Shown here: positions 35,161-46,529 of the stretch, one piece after another
How positions within the stretch are numbered: the first letter of the stretch is position 1
How the letters are laid out: every line of letters begins with the position of its first letter
Assembly: GCF_036898095.1 (NCBI RefSeq)
Contig: NC_090765.1
Span: 28,628,915 to 28,692,914, forward strand
Direction of reading: 5' to 3'
Length of the DNA stretch: 64,000 nt
Source: Palaemon carinicauda
Lineage: Eukaryota; Arthropoda; Malacostraca; Decapoda; Palaemonidae
Notes under the pieces: generated by a model
What the model was told of the DNA's origin: nothing
Databases searched by the model: none
Seen by the model: only the letters and a program-made list of their open reading frames with translations
Program-made: the position numbers and the translations under genes

Positions 35161-36090
35161 ACTCATGAAACAACTGAGCAATAGGATGATTTCGTAAACT
35201 TGACAACACTTTCTGATTATTTTTATATGCATTCTGTTGTAACTTTAACATAAAATCTAGCTAGTTGTGATTTGCAATGAATAAACCTTCAATCACACAA
35301 AAGTGTCTTTCTTAGAGCATAATTAGACTTGTCTATCTTGATGAATTGTTTCAATTAAAATGTTTTATAGCGCACCAGCCTTTCATCATGGCGTTTTGTC
35401 AATATTCAATATTCTTATCCGCTATACAAATTCAGGATATCTTTTTTTTGCATCTTGTTAATATCGATGAGTCAAAATTAAAGAGAATCCCTTCATTTTG
35501 ACATTAACTTAATGAGAAACAGCATGGATCTCAATTCCGTTTCAAAGAAGTTAGCTTTTCTTCAGGCGTAGTCTACACCCTTCTTGCATAGGAGTACCGG
35601 GTGAAGACGTAACTTAAAAAATTAGATACCGAGCTAGGAGACACGATAAAACCACAGAATACAAGTTCAGATTAACAGATAAACGAATAATCATATCGGT
35701 CGAATCTTGAGTTCGTAATGTCTACGTATTAACGCTACATTTGCGAATTTCAACGGTTAGTGTTCTTAGTCATCTTTGTTCACCCCTTTGAAAGTCTTTC
35801 GTTCATTGGAAAGCCCTGGAGTGACATTAATCAACAAAAATTGTCAGCTCTGTAACCCCGGAAAACACTTATTAGTTTCTGTTATCATACAAAAAAAAAA
35901 AAAAAAAATCTTAGGCGTGGGGGACATGTTAGTCAGGGTAGCGGTAATGGGTGATGAGTTCAAACAGCGTTATCATGATAACGCCACTTACCTTTATCAA
36001 ACATGTCCAGGACATAGTCATAAATGAATAAAAAAGATAAAAGCAACACAAGATTTGTTAATTTCTTTGACGGCTTTCAAATTAATGAAA
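35161..36090. other. Nothing recognised
   Basis: AT-rich unique-looking DNA with an A18 run at about 35,891-35,908. The short frame across the A run has no support. Confidence 0.5.

Positions 36091-36091
<1 letters not shown>

Positions 36092-36172
<81 letters not shown>
36092..36172. repeat. (CT)n microsatellite
   Basis: About 40 CT units. Confidence 0.98.
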
Positions 36173-36177
<5 letters not shown>

Positions 36178-36382
36178 TCGACATAAAAATATCTCTATTT
36201 TTTTAGAAGTTTTCATTTTGTATTGAGCCGAATGTTAATAATAACCATACTTCTATACGCAAAAAAGAAAGAAAAAAACATCTTACTAATATATCACAAT
36301 AGAGAATAGCACTTTATGTTTTATGTTGTAATTTTGATGCACAACAAACAAAATGAGTGGAGACTTATGATTCATGATCTTA

Positions 36383-36521
<139 letters not shown>

Positions 36522-36555
36522 CTTGCTAAGCTACAACCCAAGTTCGAAAAGCAGG

Positions 36556-36782
<227 letters not shown>

Positions 36783-36862
36783 ACAGCTTTTGATCTGTAT
36801 CATAAGTCCTTCAAGAGAATTGCTGCAATTTTCACCTCTAGTTTTGTCTTGAATAATAATGT

Positions 36863-36864
<2 letters not shown>

Positions 36865-36928
<64 letters not shown>
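36865..36928. repeat. (TA)n microsatellite
   Basis: About 32 TA units. Confidence 0.97.
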
Positions 36929-36929
<1 letters not shown>

Positions 36930-37497
36930 TTTTTCTTTCTTCAAATGTGAGATACTTATGTTCGGAAGAGTATGCTACTCAAACCTTATTGATGACAACC
37001 CTCATTCCATAAAAAATCTCATGCTTCCTTGCATTCGTTATCTTATCTATATAACTACCCCCAGACCCCGAGCCTCCAAACTCCTGCACAAACTGACATA
37101 CTAATCATTTATCGGCATGAAATCAGCTTGTTATCTCTTGATAGTCCAGTTTGAAACCAAGTTGTGTGCGCACCATTCGTCAACTATCGTTTCTTGCACA
37201 AAATAATTTTTGTTATATTTTTTGAAAATAGCTACTTTCATACCTGTGATTACCAATACTTGATAATTTGTGCTGATGTAAGTATCTGTAGCCCTTGAAC
37301 TTAGTAAGAAGACTCATGGATCCTGAAAATATGTAAACCTTGTCTAGTTGGATAGTGGGCAAACAACTTCACACTGAAAACATCTCAATATGATAAATGC
37401 CTTTTTGATAAATGCAAGCACGGATTTGAGGACTGGTTTTTAAAAGATTAGTCTGAAAAACAAAACTGACATCTCAGGATATCGGAGCAGAAGTAAA
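36929..37497. promoter_or_regulatory. Upstream region of the CLCA-like exon (no defined promoter element seen)
   Basis: About 570 bp lie between the microsatellite and the CLCA-like ATG. By position it should hold the 5' UTR and promoter, but no convincing TATA box or initiator stands out. Listed only to state what the stretch holds. Confidence 0.25.
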
Positions 37498-37677
37498 ATG
37501 GGGTTGACGACTGTGCGTAGTGGTTCATTGAGAGCAGTTTTCCTTATATTGCTGGTTCTTCGTGAAGGAAGTTCCCTGGACATCGACGTAACGGATGGTG
37601 GCTATAGCAATGTTATAGTCGCCTTAGGGGACGATTTAGAGGCAGAGTCATGCGCGACGTATGTCGCCAATATTAAG
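37498..37677 (+). CDS. CLCA-family (calcium-activated chloride channel regulator-like) first coding exon
   Basis: ATG lies in a good context (AAAATGG) after an AT-rich leader. The 60-codon exon ends at ATT AAG|GTAAAC, a plausible splice donor; the frame stops soon afterwards in the intron. Residues about 11-27 form a hydrophobic signal peptide (LRAVFLILLVL). The mature start LDIDVTDGGYSNVIVALGDD, followed by ESCATYVANIK, matches the opening of CLCA proteins: an N-terminal strand with G-Y-x-N-(V/I)-(V/L)-V-A-(I/L), then a helix that continues in the next exon. CLCA proteins are secreted or cell-surface, self-cleaving metalloprotease-like proteins that modulate calcium-activated chloride channels. 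No further exon was recognised downstream to 64 kb, so intron 1 is long or the next exon is too diverged to see. The gene runs away from the MTPAP-like gene on the opposite strand. Confidence 0.72.
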
Positions 37678-38180
37678 GTAAACCATTTTATTTTTTACTG
37701 CTAGCGAGGATTTTATGTTTAGAGAAATATTGGTTAAGAGTTTTCACATATCATTATGTTGCTCCAGTGAGATTAATGACAGAAGTCACTGCCACACTCT
37801 TCCTTCTATTTCTGGATCCTGAATGAACCTCCTGTGCAATAACACTCCCATTATAGTAGTTGTTTTATAAGTCTGCATAGAAAGTTCACCGGCATACATT
37901 GTGCAATTCAGGTCTATTTTACAATTCCTGTATTTCAGTCTTTTACATCATTAGGCTAATGCTGTAATCACACTAGACATATCTTGCTCGAGGTCTTCGC
38001 CAAGCTCCAGCCGATCCCGGCGAGCGAAAGTGTTGTAGCGTCACACTATGATCTCATGGTTCGAGGAGCAAATAGGAAAAAGTTGAACAAAACCGATCAG
38101 CTGATATAATCATGGCGCCCAGAAATTTTTTAGCTGTTGCAGTAATATTTATTGTAGGTATATTACGTGAATTGAGAAGT
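37678..38180. other. Start of CLCA-like intron 1, nothing recognised
   Basis: Begins with the donor GTAAAC. No second exon is visible. Confidence 0.45.
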
Positions 38181-38396
38181 TCTACAACTACCGCAGGATG
38201 AACCAAGCAGATTTTTATTGTCTCTCGAGGCTTGTTGGACCCAGGATTGCTAAGTAAGGGTACGTCATACCTGCAGTAGCCATGGAAAAGTCATGCTCGC
38301 AGTTTGTGCTTGCTGCTTACCGTCCAGTTGGCAAACCAATATCTCGAGCAACAAGCTTACGTGCTTTCCATTTTGGGCAGCAACGGCTTGCTGCTG

Positions 38397-38400
<4 letters not shown>
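38180..38400 (+). pseudogene. Possible PIF/Harbinger-like transposase N-terminal fragment
   Basis: A plus-strand frame reads FYNYRRMNQADFYCLSRLVG followed by PRIAK. This resembles the F...R-M-x-x-x-x-F-x-x-L-L-x-L-(V/I)-x-P-x-I start of PIF/Harbinger transposases. The frame then breaks, and the sequence ends at an A28 run (38,400-38,427). No DDE residues are present and the match is short, so the call is weak. Confidence 0.3.

Positions 38401-38427
<27 letters not shown>
38399..38427. repeat. Poly(A) run
   Basis: About 28 adenines immediately after the fragment above. A retroposed transcript end is an alternative explanation. Confidence 0.95.
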
Positions 38428-39416
38428 GCCCCTTGTGATTCCAGCTTTAATCAACCTTTTCAGGCCCTTAATTTAATTCTACCACAATCATACAACCTTT
38501 TCACGAACCTATTGCCATCCAATCTTTCTACATGACTGAACCATCTTGAATCATTAATCTACTTTTCATTTATGTTGAATATTTCACCACTATCTGTGTA
38601 ATTCTCCTTGTTCACCTTTTCTATTATTCTCAAACTGCATATATTACAAGAAAAATTCAGTTCAGGAAATTTAACCATGGTTCCTTCATATGCATTTAAA
38701 GTCTAGACTTCTCTTTAGTAAAAGATAGTTGTTCAGCAACCCCTTCACAAATTCCCACTTTGGCCTCCAGGGACAACTCTGTCTTTTCAATATTTTGCAC
38801 TCATATCACTACCTTTAGTAACTCACTTTATAAATTATCTTTTACATATACAGTATATTAATATTTCCCTTAAAGGATTTAGCAATCGTAGGTCTATATT
38901 CAGGAGATAGAATTAATGCAGAGTAGCATCCTATCTCCACATGTAATAATCTTGCTTTCTATGCATATAAAGTATGAAAAGTAATGGGCTGAGAAGACGA
39001 CCATGAGAAACGCTAACTATACTAGAAGCAGTGAGAAAGGGCCAACAGAGGAGGGCTCCTGATTTTAAATGGATTCCCCCACTTATGCCAAATCTCCACA
39101 GATCACCAAGTTGACTTTTTTTCTCCAACATATACTTCCTTCTCCTCTGTTCCTGTTTTTCTCTATAAGTTTCTATACAAATTGGTGTATTTCCTAAATA
39201 GTATCCAAAATTTCTCTAACTTTTATTCCACACCACCATTTAGGTAAAATTCAAGCCATGTTTTCTGTATAAAGGTTTCCCCCATCCTAAAGGGTATATT
39301 AGTAGGGACCCTTCCATGCACATATGCCAAACACTGCTGCTAAGCACTTTGAGACTTGCACATACACTCTCGCAATGGACTGTTCCCCTGTTTCAAGCTC
39401 CCAATATTTGAAAAAA

Positions 39417-39418
<2 letters not shown>
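38428..39418. other. Nothing recognised
   Basis: AT-rich intron or intergenic DNA with only short chance frames. Confidence 0.5.

Positions 39419-39500
<82 letters not shown>
39419..39500. repeat. (GA)n microsatellite
   Basis: About 40 GA units. Confidence 0.98.
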
Positions 39501-39504
<4 letters not shown>

Positions 39505-39599
39505 GGCTTGGGGTTAGAGGCTGGCCAGTGATCTATGGGGAGGTGGCATCAAATTGAGAATCCATTTCAAACCAGGTAACCTTCCTAACCAGCCATTTC

Positions 39600-40215
<616 letters not shown>

Positions 40216-41010
40216 TAGAAGTATTTTATTATATGCAAAACGAGAGTCCTCATTAAGAAGCTAAGTTTATATTTAGATTGTAAAATTACATATGTGCAAA
40301 AATAACTTAAATAAGTCAGAATGAGTAGGCTACTCAAGGAATGAAGGTGTCGAAAAGATTGCCAGTTTGCCACTCTCCTTATTCCACTCAAGTTGCTTTT
40401 ATTTTGTAAGTAAAAAATAGTTTTTTATTTGGTAAAAGTTCGGAACAGTTTGTGATTATTGTCATAAAAGGATGTAGTCATGCTAATTAGTTACTAACTT
40501 ACTTTTTCTGTTAGTAGGCTAAAGGCTTACAAGTATAATGCAACATGGTTTAGGCTAAGCTTGATCTTCAGTGGTATATGTCATTTTAGAACGGCATTAT
40601 AGCCTAATACGATAAGAATGAATGAATTCTCATAGACTGTTTTGCTGCTTTGGAAAATTTTGGTATGTGGAGACCTAACCGTGTTTCGGTATCATCATAG
40701 AACTACACGGGAAAATGTTTAATAAAAATGGGGTATTTTTTTTTAAGGAAAAATCGTATTTTCTTTGAAAATTACTTTTTATTTCCATCGCGAATGAATA
40801 GTTATTAAGATATACCTTAATATATATCCTACGGTAATGGGAGCCAGCCAGTGGGAACTGGGGTTTGGGTTGGGATTGATTGATTGATTGAAAGTTTTCT
40901 GGCATCCTGACATAAAATGTATTGGCGTATCAATAATTAATGGCAAAACTAACCTTTTCTTCGCCATACATTATACTCAGGGAAGGATAATAAATCCACG
41001 AAAAAAATGA
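40216..41010. other. Nothing recognised
   Basis: AT-rich DNA. A small TTGATTGATTGATTG repeat lies near 40,875. Confidence 0.5.
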
Positions 41011-41014
41011 ACAA

Positions 41015-41790
41015 AATATGGGGATCCCGTTCCTCTAAAATATTTATTTCACTTATGTTTATATGCCAGAAGAATAGAGAATGGGGTATATAGGAAGATT
41101 TTAGGTGCCACTAAAAGCACAGCTAATACTGCTCTAAGAGGGGAGATAGTTGCATCTTCTATGAAAACAAGGGTGATGGATGGGAAGCTGCAGTACTTAA
41201 ATCGTACCCTGAATGGAAAGAAGGAAATGCTGAAAATAATTATCCAGGATATTCAAGAAAAAGAAGGAAGATGGTGGAAACAACCTGCAAAGTATTTGGA
41301 AGAATTAAGTTTAGGTATAAGACAAATAAGAAGAATGAACAAGGCAGAAATAAAAACGGAAACCAGAAAGTGGGATACTGAAAAGTGGAAAGAAGAAATA
41401 GAAAGTAAAGTGAGCCTAGAAATATATAGAACGTGGAAGAAAGAAATTAAGGAAGAGTTAATTCATGACAATACATTTGCTTCAGTGATATTTTTTAGAG
41501 CAAGAACTAATACGTTAAAACTAAATATTGTAAATAGACACAATGGAGGGAATGTAAACTGTAATTTTTGTGAAAATGAGGAGGAAGATTTGATACATTT
41601 TTTTGTTATTTTGCCAGGAATATAGAAAAGAAAGGAATAAAGTAATTGAGCTACAACAACCATACGAGGAAGACCCAAAGAAAATAGTAGGATTATTTTT
41701 ATTTAGTGAAACAAATATAGAAAAGAAAAAAGAAGTTTTAAATCTGTGGAAGAAAAGACAAAACAGTACAAGAAGATAAGCGTTAGAGGT
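41015..41790 (+). pseudogene. Non-LTR retrotransposon ORF2 C-terminal region with Cys-His box
   Basis: The main frame (41,161-41,625) encodes a Lys/Glu-rich helical segment (KTRVMDGKLQYLNRTLNGKK, RKWDTEKWKEEIESK), then SVIFFRARTNTLKLN and CNFCENEEEDLIHFFV. The C-x-x-C...(E)EDL-x-H-F box is the usual end of several LINE ORF2 proteins. Upstream, another frame gives RKILGATKSTANTALRGEI, the conserved link from the RT thumb. A frameshift at about 41,610 separates the final C and the Lys-rich tail (EDPKKIVGLFLFSE). The clade is not certain. Confidence 0.6.
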
Positions 41791-42288
41791 ACCGTTGTAA
41801 AGGCTATGCCTCACCCCGGAAGTTCCGGAACCTGAACCTGAAGCTCTCCTCCTTGTTGCTCCAATCTCCATTACGAGTTTGTACTTCCTGCGCCCCTACT
41901 TCCCTCGCTACCGTACAACAAAAGTTTATCATATTTGGGCATGTATGTATGTATGTATGTTGGAATAAGATAGCCAGTTTTGTGACACCTTGTATCTGTG
42001 CTACGTGTCCGGTTTGATTTGTGGAGCCCAAGCTGCCCAAGTACCAAAGTGTAATGTCTGCTCTTATAGCTATTACGATGCTATATATAGCCAAGTTTCA
42101 CGGTGATTATCATGATACTCTTGGTCTTGTGAATAATTTTAAAAGCTCAAGTATGATTCTGACTTGGCATGTAGGGAAAACCAGCAAATATTTTATACCA
42201 CCACTTCTTCATCACCACCATTCGCCTCTACCCTCCACAACAACACAAGGTGGCAGGAGACCTCGTTGACCCCTAACCTTCCAGTCTC
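41791..42288. other. Nothing recognised apart from a short (ATGT)n
   Basis: Contains (ATGT)5 near 41,942. No coding or terminal structures are seen. Confidence 0.5.
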
Positions 42289-42490
42289 AATCATAATGTA
42301 AGGAATTATTTTGTATTTACTTTATCATAATGTAAGGATTTTTTTGTATTTACTTTATCATAATGTAAGGAATTATTTTGTATTTACTTTATCATAATGT
42401 AAGGATTTTTTTGTATTTACTTTATCATAATGTAAGGAATTATTTTGTATTTACTTTATCATAATGTAAGGATTTATTCATGATTTACTT
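42289..42490. repeat. 33/34-bp tandem repeat, about six copies
   Basis: The unit TCATAATGTAAGGAATTATT plus TTGTATTTACTTTA alternates with a variant containing GGATTTTTTTG in a regular A-B-A-B order. Confidence 0.95.
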
Positions 42491-42700
42491 TTGTTTGTGA
42501 CCTGGGAAGAGTGGTCCAGGGGGCTTGCCCCCCAGCTATGTATGTGACTTTGGAAAGGGTTTCGGGGGACTTGCTCCCCGGTTGTGTCTGTGACCTGGGA
42601 AGAGGTGTTTGGGAAACTTTGGGGCTTGCCCCCAAGGCATGGCCTGTGACCTGGGAACTACTAGGTTAGGTTCGGTGGAGTTATCAGGTTTTGTGCACTT
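42491..42700. repeat. Degenerate repeat of about 55-65 bp
   Basis: GTGACCTGGGAAGAG followed by GGGGCTTGCCCCCCAG recurs about four times with many changes. The GGGGCTTGCCCC piece is a short hairpin. Confidence 0.75.
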
Positions 42701-42797
42701 TTAAAAATCTTGAAAATGTTGATTAATAACGTTTTATCCTGTTTTCGCATACCCAAAGTCCCAGGTTCCCACCTGTGTCCGTCGGAAAGGGTGGGTC

Positions 42798-43450
42798 ATA
42801 TTATTATTATTATTATTATTATTATTACTTGCTAAGTTACAACCCTAGTTGGCAAAGCAGGAGGCTATAAGCCCCGGGGCCTCAGCAGGGAAAATAGCCG
42901 AGTGAGGAAAGGAAAAATTAAAAAATAAAATACATTAAGAACAGTAACTACATTAGAATAAATATTTCCTAAATAAACTCTAAAAACTTTAAAAAACAAG
43001 AGGAAGAGACATTAGATAGAATAGTGTGCCTGAGTGTAGCCTTAAGCAAGAGAACTCTAACCCAAGATAGCGGAAGACCATGCTACAGAGGCTATGGCAC
43101 TACTAAGGACTAGGGAACAGTGGTTTGATTTTGGAGTGTCCTACTAGAAGAGTTGCTAAGCATAGCTAAAGAGTCTCTTCCACCCTTACAAAGAGGAAAG
43201 TAACCACTGAACAATTAAAGGGCAGTAGTAAACCCCTTGGGTGAAGAAGTGTTGGCTGTATGAGGACGGAGGAGAATCGGCAAAGAATAGGCCAGACTAT
43301 TCGGTGTATGTATAGGAAAAGGGAAAGTAAACCGTAACCAGAGAGAAGGATCCAATGAAGTACTATCTGGCCAGTCAAAGGACCCCATAACTATCTAGCA
43401 ATAGTATCTCAACGGGTGGCTGGTGCCCTAGCCAACCTACTACCTACTAT
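42798..43450 (-). mobile_element. LINE 3' UTR fragment with (TAA)n tail, inverted copy of 29.5-30.2 kb
   Basis: Begins with (ATT)n at 42,800-42,832. It then runs as the reverse complement of the 29,530-30,165 region, with TAGTTGGCAAAGCAGGAGGC, CTCAGCAGGGAAAATAGC and AACGGGTGGCTGGTGCCC. Confidence 0.8.
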
Positions 43451-43512
43451 CATAGTGGTAGAATGGCTTATTTGCAGTGGAATTGTAGGTCAAATTTGTT
43501 GAAAGCACCTCA

Positions 43513-43524
43513 TTTATTATTATA

Positions 43525-43563
<39 letters not shown>

Positions 43564-43615
43564 CAGGCTACAACCCTTGTTGGAAAAGCAGGATGCTATA
43601 AGCTTGTGTTGTTTT
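43513..43615 (-). mobile_element. Short LINE 3'-end fragment with (TAA)n tail
   Basis: (ATT)n is followed by CTACAACCCTTGTTGGAAAA, the last 60 bp of the same LINE family. Confidence 0.65.
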
Positions 43616-43879
43616 ATAAATTTACCAGCGTTTCTAAGAAAAGAAACAATGTGTAGAGCTCTTTAACCCTTGCATCCTGGAACCTTCAATGACGTCATTT
43701 TGATTTGGAAATAGTAAAAAAAAATGTCCAATCTAATTGAAACAATATAATTTATTCCTGCCACAAATATTTCTACATAAGTATCAATCTATCACCCTTT
43801 TCCAGTTGGAAAGACAGTCAGCAGTGCACTACAGCTGAGGGCAGCAGTCACCACTCAGCCTACTGTATCAGTGTGTTCC
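43616..43879. other. Target-side flank of E6, nothing recognised
   Basis: 264 bp of AT-rich DNA left of the E6 terminus. It does not contain the inverted repeat of E7, so E6 did not simply land inside an intact E7. Confidence 0.5.
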
Positions 43880-43894
43880 TTTTTTGGGCTCAAG

Positions 43895-44237
43895 CCATGG
43901 CGTCCTGATGGAAGGTTCCTTTTTGGTAGCTTCCTTGGGTAAATAACTACTAAGATATTCCCAGAGAATTTAACCACAGGTTATCACAGAATTCTAACTT
44001 CTGGAGCGAGTATCCTAAAGGTTTCCCTTTTAAGACATCGTATATCAACAGGGGACGCATGTATTAACGCGCCACATAGCTATCTACACCCCGAACAGAG
44101 TTAATGCTTCGGTGTGTAAAGGCGGAGAATAGCTGGGAGCCGTTCCATAGCTAATCTCATCCGTGGCTACTTTTGGTACTCGAGACGTAAACAAACGGGC
44201 TCCATTGCTTAAATGACGTCACGTCCGTCTTCATCCT
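43895..44237 (+). repeat. E6 left inverted terminal repeat (343 bp)
   Basis: From CCATGGCGTCCTGATGGAAG to GACGTCACGTCCGTCTTCAT+CCT. The reverse complement is found at 52,261-52,603 with only a few mismatches. Confidence 0.97.
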
Positions 44238-46529
44238 TTGTACAGTAGCTCGCCTTACTTAGACGGATTTTCCCTGTGCTATCTTTATCGCCTTGCATCT
44301 TTATTATGTCGCTACCTTCGGCCTCGCCTTCTTCTGGAAAATTGAGTACAAGGTTCCAGTATTGTTTAGTTAAGCTCTGACCGTAAAGTAAATATTACTT
44401 TTCGAGATATTTGTTGTTTTGTGGCAGAGCTGTGCCTCTCCCGGACGCGCCATTTTATGGCGTCGTTGTTGTTCTGCATGCCTTATTTAGTTAGCCACAA
44501 CAACGCTTCCGGCCTCATTTACTAATCGATAACATTAGTTTATTTAGTCTTCATAGCTAGGAACTTTTATATCGTGTTTTGACGCTTTTTTACCGGTCAT
44601 CGATTTACCCCATACCAGTTGGCCAGAGCGCCTATATATCAGTGTTCATGCATGATTTTATCAGTGATCCTAGGCTTACTTATGAAGATAGTGGCATTAT
44701 TTTACAATACTATTGACTGTGATGCAAGTGTTTTCGCCTTCAGGGACCATATAGGGGATAGGTTAGTTAGTGTGCCTTCCTAACCTAACCTACATGTAGG
44801 ACCCCTATATGCTTCCTTCCTCCCCCTGCCCTTGGCATTCCCTCTGTGTAGCCTTGCTCCCCTTACCACGTAAGGGGATCAAGCTCTTACCAGAGTATAT
44901 TATCGCCTCTCAGTCCTCCCTAAGGGAATGAACCCCCCTTAGGGTTGCGCCTGAGAGTGAGGAACGGCTAGTCTTTCCTCTATGGCTAGGACTAGTCTAC
45001 GACTGTCCTGCGATAGCGATGTGTCTTCTATCCTTCCTAGTTCAGGACGTTCAGCCCTGCTCTAGGTTAGGTTTTGGAAGGGTAATTCTGTTCCTTGCTG
45101 AAACTGTACCCATGCACCGTTTCAGTCAGGCTGCCTTACCTTAGGTTAGGGAGTGTCCTCCCTTCCTTAGTGGCCGCTCTGGTACAGAACCCCTTTCATG
45201 GAAGACTTCTCTTCTCCCCTCCCCACCTATCTCTTGTATAGCCTAGCCTATACTTAGGTTTGTCTATACCCATCTGTCCCCTGTCCTACAACTCCTCCTT
45301 AGGGTGGAGTGATAGGGCTACCTTGAGCTTCTGTGTACAGTCCGCTCTGGTACATATACCCTTCATAGTGTCCTATGGGGTTAGCCACTGGATGTGTTCT
45401 GTATACAGGGGTCTCCCCCTCTTTGGGTGTCCCCTAGCCCTCCCTTGGGCTACCCTAGCTCCCGGTCCTCTGCGGCCCCTGCTTCTGGGTGATAGAGCCA
45501 GCCTCTATCATGGGTACACCCTCTCAGGGGGGGATGTCTGGGAGTCCATGGCTGGATTCCTTACATCCCTCCCTCTGTCTCTTTCACTATCCGGGTGCCG
45601 GTCCCTTGCCGCCTCCACTGTCGGCGATACCCACCTCCTACCTTGGTGACTCTCCCCATACCCCCATGGCCGCCAGTCCTCCGTGTGCCGGAGACTGCCG
45701 CCTGCCGCCGGCTTCCAGCCGATGGCTCTCCACCTTCCTCATAGCTTGGCCGTCCGCCTGCCGGCCGGCCACCGGAGTTCCGGCATCCACTTCCGGCAAC
45801 CTGGTTCTGCTATAACCATCCTTGTTCCTGTCACCAATCTGGCATCCTCCGGCTGCCGGAGCCGCCGCTCCCTCTGCCGGCGTGCCGCCGTTGTACCGGC
45901 AGCCGCCACCCTGGTATTACTCTTGACTTATATTGTCTGTTCTAATGCCAGAAACTCTGCTGGAGCGGCCTCCGGCGTGCCGGAGGTCTGCCGGAACCCC
46001 CCGGAGGCGTCAAGACGACTTGCACCCCCTTCTACTAGCTATCATCTGATACTGATAGCCCTACACTGCAACCAGATGGCCTGTTTACGTTAATGGATCA
46101 GTACCTTGGTACTGTTCTATTGGTAATCATGCTGTCCTTTTGCATTCTTCAGATTTCCAGCATGCTGCGTGTATCTTAGCGCGGCTGGTTGCCGGAACCA
46201 GTTACCCTCGGGGATCCTTTAGCCCCCTAATTTGGGACTGAGTGGCCTCAGTCCCAAACTTATCCTTGGCAATTCCCATGGAATTCCATTGCCCTATGGA
46301 CTTCTGCGGGAATTCTATCCTGCGCCTTCGGCCACCTCGGATTATCCAAGGATGAAGCTTGCGGTAACCAGCCGGGCGGAATGCATGGAGTATGTTTCTT
46401 TACTATCTCAATCCTCTGTGCATCACACCCTTTATCAAGTTAAAATTAATGATTAATATTAACTTAGCTTAAGAGCCATTCTTATGACTCCCCCATACTC
46501 ATTTTCTCTTTCTTCCACAGGAGGAGCAG
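44238..46529 (+). other. E6 leader region (about 2.3 kb) with splice-acceptor-like end
   Basis: No domain is recognisable. 44,770-45,250 has scattered TAGGTTAGG/CCTAACC pieces. 45,650-46,010 is very rich in GCCGG/CCGGC. The last bases before gag, TTTCTCTTTCTTCCACAG|G (ending at 46,520), form an excellent 3' splice acceptor nine bases before the gag ATG, so the leader may contain an intron. The Pro/Leu-rich frames at 45,260-46,093 are probably composition artefacts. Confidence 0.5.

Noticed and set aside
43616..43879. Left inverted repeat of E7 hidden left of E6 (E6 nested in E7)
   Set aside because: No E3/E7-type terminal text (TTAGCGGGG or ACAGGTGTGTG) was found there, so simple nesting is not supported.
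44770..45260. Scattered TTAGG/CCTAA words suggesting arthropod telomeric repeats
   Set aside because: They are single or double words, not a tandem array, and lie inside the E6 leader. No telomere or interstitial telomere is supported.
45260..46093. Overlapping Pro/Leu/Ser-rich plus-strand ORFs in the E6 leader
   Set aside because: They fit GC-rich low-complexity composition, have no domains and overlap each other in different frames.
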